The notes under the pieces are model-generated. The model saw nothing but the letters and a program-made list of their open reading frames with translations. It did not search any database and was not told the DNA's origin. This document shows, one piece after another, positions 5,492-6,440 of a DNA stretch of 6,440 nt. Made by a program: the position numbers and the translations under genes. The DNA is taken from NCBI GenBank assembly GCA_024743015.1, contig JANSXJ010000214.1, positions 1-6,440 on the forward strand, in the 5' to 3' direction. Position 1 is the first letter of the stretch. The number at the start of each line of letters is the position of its first letter. Source of the stretch: Hyphomonas sp. Its GTDB lineage: Bacteria > Pseudomonadota > Alphaproteobacteria > Caulobacterales > Hyphomonadaceae.

Positions 5492-5671
5492 CTAACGCGC
5501 ACCCTTGGCTTGGTTGAGGATCGAGTTGAGCGTGGTCAGGTTCTTGTCGATCTTGTCGAGGCGGCCGGACACCCGGTCCTCGGCTTGTGTGTTCGCTTCG
5601 ACCTTGCCTTCGAGCCTGATCACACGTTCACGCAACGCGACCAACTCCTTGCGTGTTTCGTCTTCGCTCAT
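5492..5671 (-). CDS. Small coiled-coil phage-type protein (XhlA-like, membrane tail lost)
   Basis: A 59-residue charged protein, MSEDETRKELVALRERVIRL..., with continuous heptad-like spacing of Leu, Val and Ile from about residue 10 to 52 (LVALRERVIRLEGKV, GRLDKIDKNLTTLNSI), so a coiled coil. It ends NQAKGAR and a TAG. The layout recalls XhlA/haemolysin-type accessory proteins of phage lysis modules, which have a coiled coil followed by one membrane helix. Here the helix follows in frame but beyond the TAG. AGGAG lies eight bases before the ATG at 5671, and the ATG overlaps the stop of the preceding gene as ATGA, indicating one translationally coupled transcript. It is either a soluble truncated product or a nonsense pseudogene. 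Lysis role is inference. Confidence 0.6.
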   Translation of the reverse strand: MSEDETRKELVALRERVIRLEGKVEANTQAEDRVSGRLDKIDKNLTTLNSILNQAKGAR

Positions 5672-5793
5672 TGCAGTGCTCCTGCCCCGGTCAGAACCCA
5701 AGCCACCACGCCAAGCAGGACGATGCCGACGACGTAGCCGTGCCATGGGTCAAGTATGGAACGGCGTCGAACGCGCCGTGACTGGAAGGGCAT
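5668..5793 (-). CDS. 41-residue single-helix membrane protein (holin-like)
   Basis: A short protein with a very basic N-terminus (MPFQSRRVRRRS) and one membrane segment, YVVGIVLLGVVAWVLTGAGA (about residues 20-39). By the positive-inside rule the N-terminus would stay in the cytoplasm. The start at 5793 follows the stop of the preceding gene by one base (TGA-G-ATG), and its own stop overlaps the next ATG (ATGA), so three very small genes are read as one coupled unit. Size, topology and neighbours fit a phage holin or lysis accessory protein, but no family signature is recognised. A longer start at 5880 overlaps the upstream gene and is not favoured. Confidence 0.5.
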   Translation of the reverse strand: MPFQSRRVRRRSILDPWHGYVVGIVLLGVVAWVLTGAGALQ

Positions 5794-5794
5794 C

Positions 5795-5932
5795 TCAGCT
5801 ACCAAAGCCCCCCATGGCGCTGCGTGCGCCGATACGTCCAATCCACGACGGCAGGCCACCGGCCGGGATTGCTGCGGCACCCAGCATGGTCATCACGTCG
5901 TAGGCGTTGATAAGCTCCGTCGCCGTGACCAT
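5795..5932 (-). CDS. 45-residue hypothetical protein next to the CRISPR array
   Basis: A 45-residue frame (MVTATELINAYDVMTMLGAA then AIPAGGLPSWIGRIG, ending GGFGS) with a good ribosome site, GGAG at 5943-5940, seven bases before the ATG. It is the first gene of the coupled three-gene minus-strand unit. A weakly hydrophobic centre (MLGAAAIPAGGL) is visible, but I do not recognise a family. Only 14 bp separate its start from the first CRISPR repeat, and the frame stays open through the repeats, so its promoter must lie in the array or has been lost. Its original upstream region seems to have been replaced. Confidence 0.5.
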   Translation of the reverse strand: MVTATELINAYDVMTMLGAAAIPAGGLPSWIGRIGARSAMGGFGS

Positions 5933-5946
5933 CACGCGGCTCCGCC

Positions 5947-6440
5947 GTTGCGGTTGGCCCTCGATCTCCAAGCGGCTAAGCTCAATCCGCCGAACATCCC
6001 CAGGACAAACCAGTTGCGGTTGGCCCTCGATCTCCAAGCGGCTAAGCTGCGGAATGCGGCCTGTCTTGCCGCAGATGCGTTGCGGTTGGCCCTCGATCTC
6101 CAAGCGGCTAAGCTTCTGGTTCCGGCATACCCTCGACCGCAAGTGTTGCGGTTGGCCCTCGATCTCCAAGCGGCTAAGCTTTACGCTGGCCGTGCGTGAC
6201 GCCCTTGCCAGTTGCGGTTGGCCCTCGATCTCCAAGCGGCTAAGCTTTTTTGCCGTTTGGATACATAGCCGGGTATGTTGCGGTTGGCCCTCGATCTCCA
6301 AGCGGCTAAGCTCTTCTGATCAATCTGTCGGGCACGCTGTCGGTTGCGGTTGGCCCTCGATCTCCAAGCGGCTAAGCTCCATGCGCCCGTACAGACCAGA
6401 TCGGGCGTGTTGCGGTTGGCCCTCGATCTCCAAGCGGCTA
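5947..6440 (+). CRISPR. CRISPR array, type II-C-like repeat, 8 repeats and 7 spacers, cut by window end
   Basis: Identical 36-nt repeats start at 5947, 6013, 6079, 6145, 6211, 6277, 6343 and 6409; the last is cut after 32 nt. Each begins GTTGCGGTTGGCCC and ends CAAGCGGCTAAGCT. The seven spacers are each exactly 30 nt and unrelated: 5983-6012, 6049-6078, 6115-6144, 6181-6210, 6247-6276, 6313-6342 and 6379-6408. The period is 66 nt. The 36/30 layout, the GTTG start and the GCTA... end resemble Neisseria type II-C repeats (recalled, not searched), which favours the plus strand as crRNA strand. No cas gene, no tracrRNA anti-repeat and no AT-rich leader is visible on the left. The repeat at 5947 is not degenerate, so this end is not an obviously decayed tail. 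Confidence 0.98.

Noticed and set aside
5292..5946. Search for a tracrRNA anti-repeat or a cas gene left of the array
   Set aside because: No stretch complementary to the 5' part of the repeat and no Cas motif was found by eye; only small phage-type frames are present.
5756..6301. Open frames running through the CRISPR array on both strands with repeating RLALDLQAAKL or LSRLEIEGQPQ
   Set aside because: They are translations of the 36-nt repeats; 66 is a multiple of three, so the frame simply repeats.
5983..6408. Spacers matching sequences inside this window (self-targeting)
   Set aside because: No convincing match to the split gene, insertion sequence or lysis-like genes was seen by eye; a database search would be needed.

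Overview
The window looks like a piece of a GC-rich alphaproteobacterial chromosome, probably Hyphomicrobiales or a close relative. The grounds are the high GC third positions, a 100-bp intergenic element resembling rhizobial RIME repeats, and the kind of genes present. No species is recognised. All family calls come from reading motifs and from memory of the families; no search was run.

Layout. Positions 1-2250 look like stable core genome: the 3' part of a bacterioferritin gene, an iron-containing (group III) alcohol dehydrogenase, a RIME-like double-palindrome element, a DUF1993-type gene on the minus strand, and tRNA-Leu(UAA) on the minus strand with encoded CCA. From just upstream (5' side) of the tRNA to the right edge the sequence changes character to accessory DNA. 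It holds a tiny Cys-rich ORF overlapping (ATGA) a phage-type conserved gene. That gene is split by a 1,123-bp IS481-family insertion sequence with 23-bp imperfect inverted repeats and a decayed CTAG-type target duplication. An AT-richer spacer, an outer-membrane beta-barrel gene and a compact minus-strand cluster of very small phage-type genes (coiled coil, single membrane helix) follow. Last is a CRISPR array that runs off the window: 8 repeats (the last cut), 7 spacers of exactly 30 nt, 36-nt repeats with no variation.

Most striking: the IS481 transposase frame contains two 39-nt inserts that interrupt conserved parts of the DDE domain without breaking the frame. The two inserts are related to each other in opposite orientation, and each has a hairpin core whose two arms differ in step between the copies (covariation). 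They behave like small mobile palindromic elements that insert into coding sequence. A third, ~43-nt hairpin insert near the N-terminal HTH breaks the frame. The transposase also seems to have used a stop codon supplied by its CTAG target duplication, now mutated to CAG.

Working together: the accessory half is mainly decaying mobile DNA next to a CRISPR array. The repeat resembles type II-C repeats, but no cas gene or tracrRNA anti-repeat lies in the window, so the effector must be elsewhere, most likely to the right.
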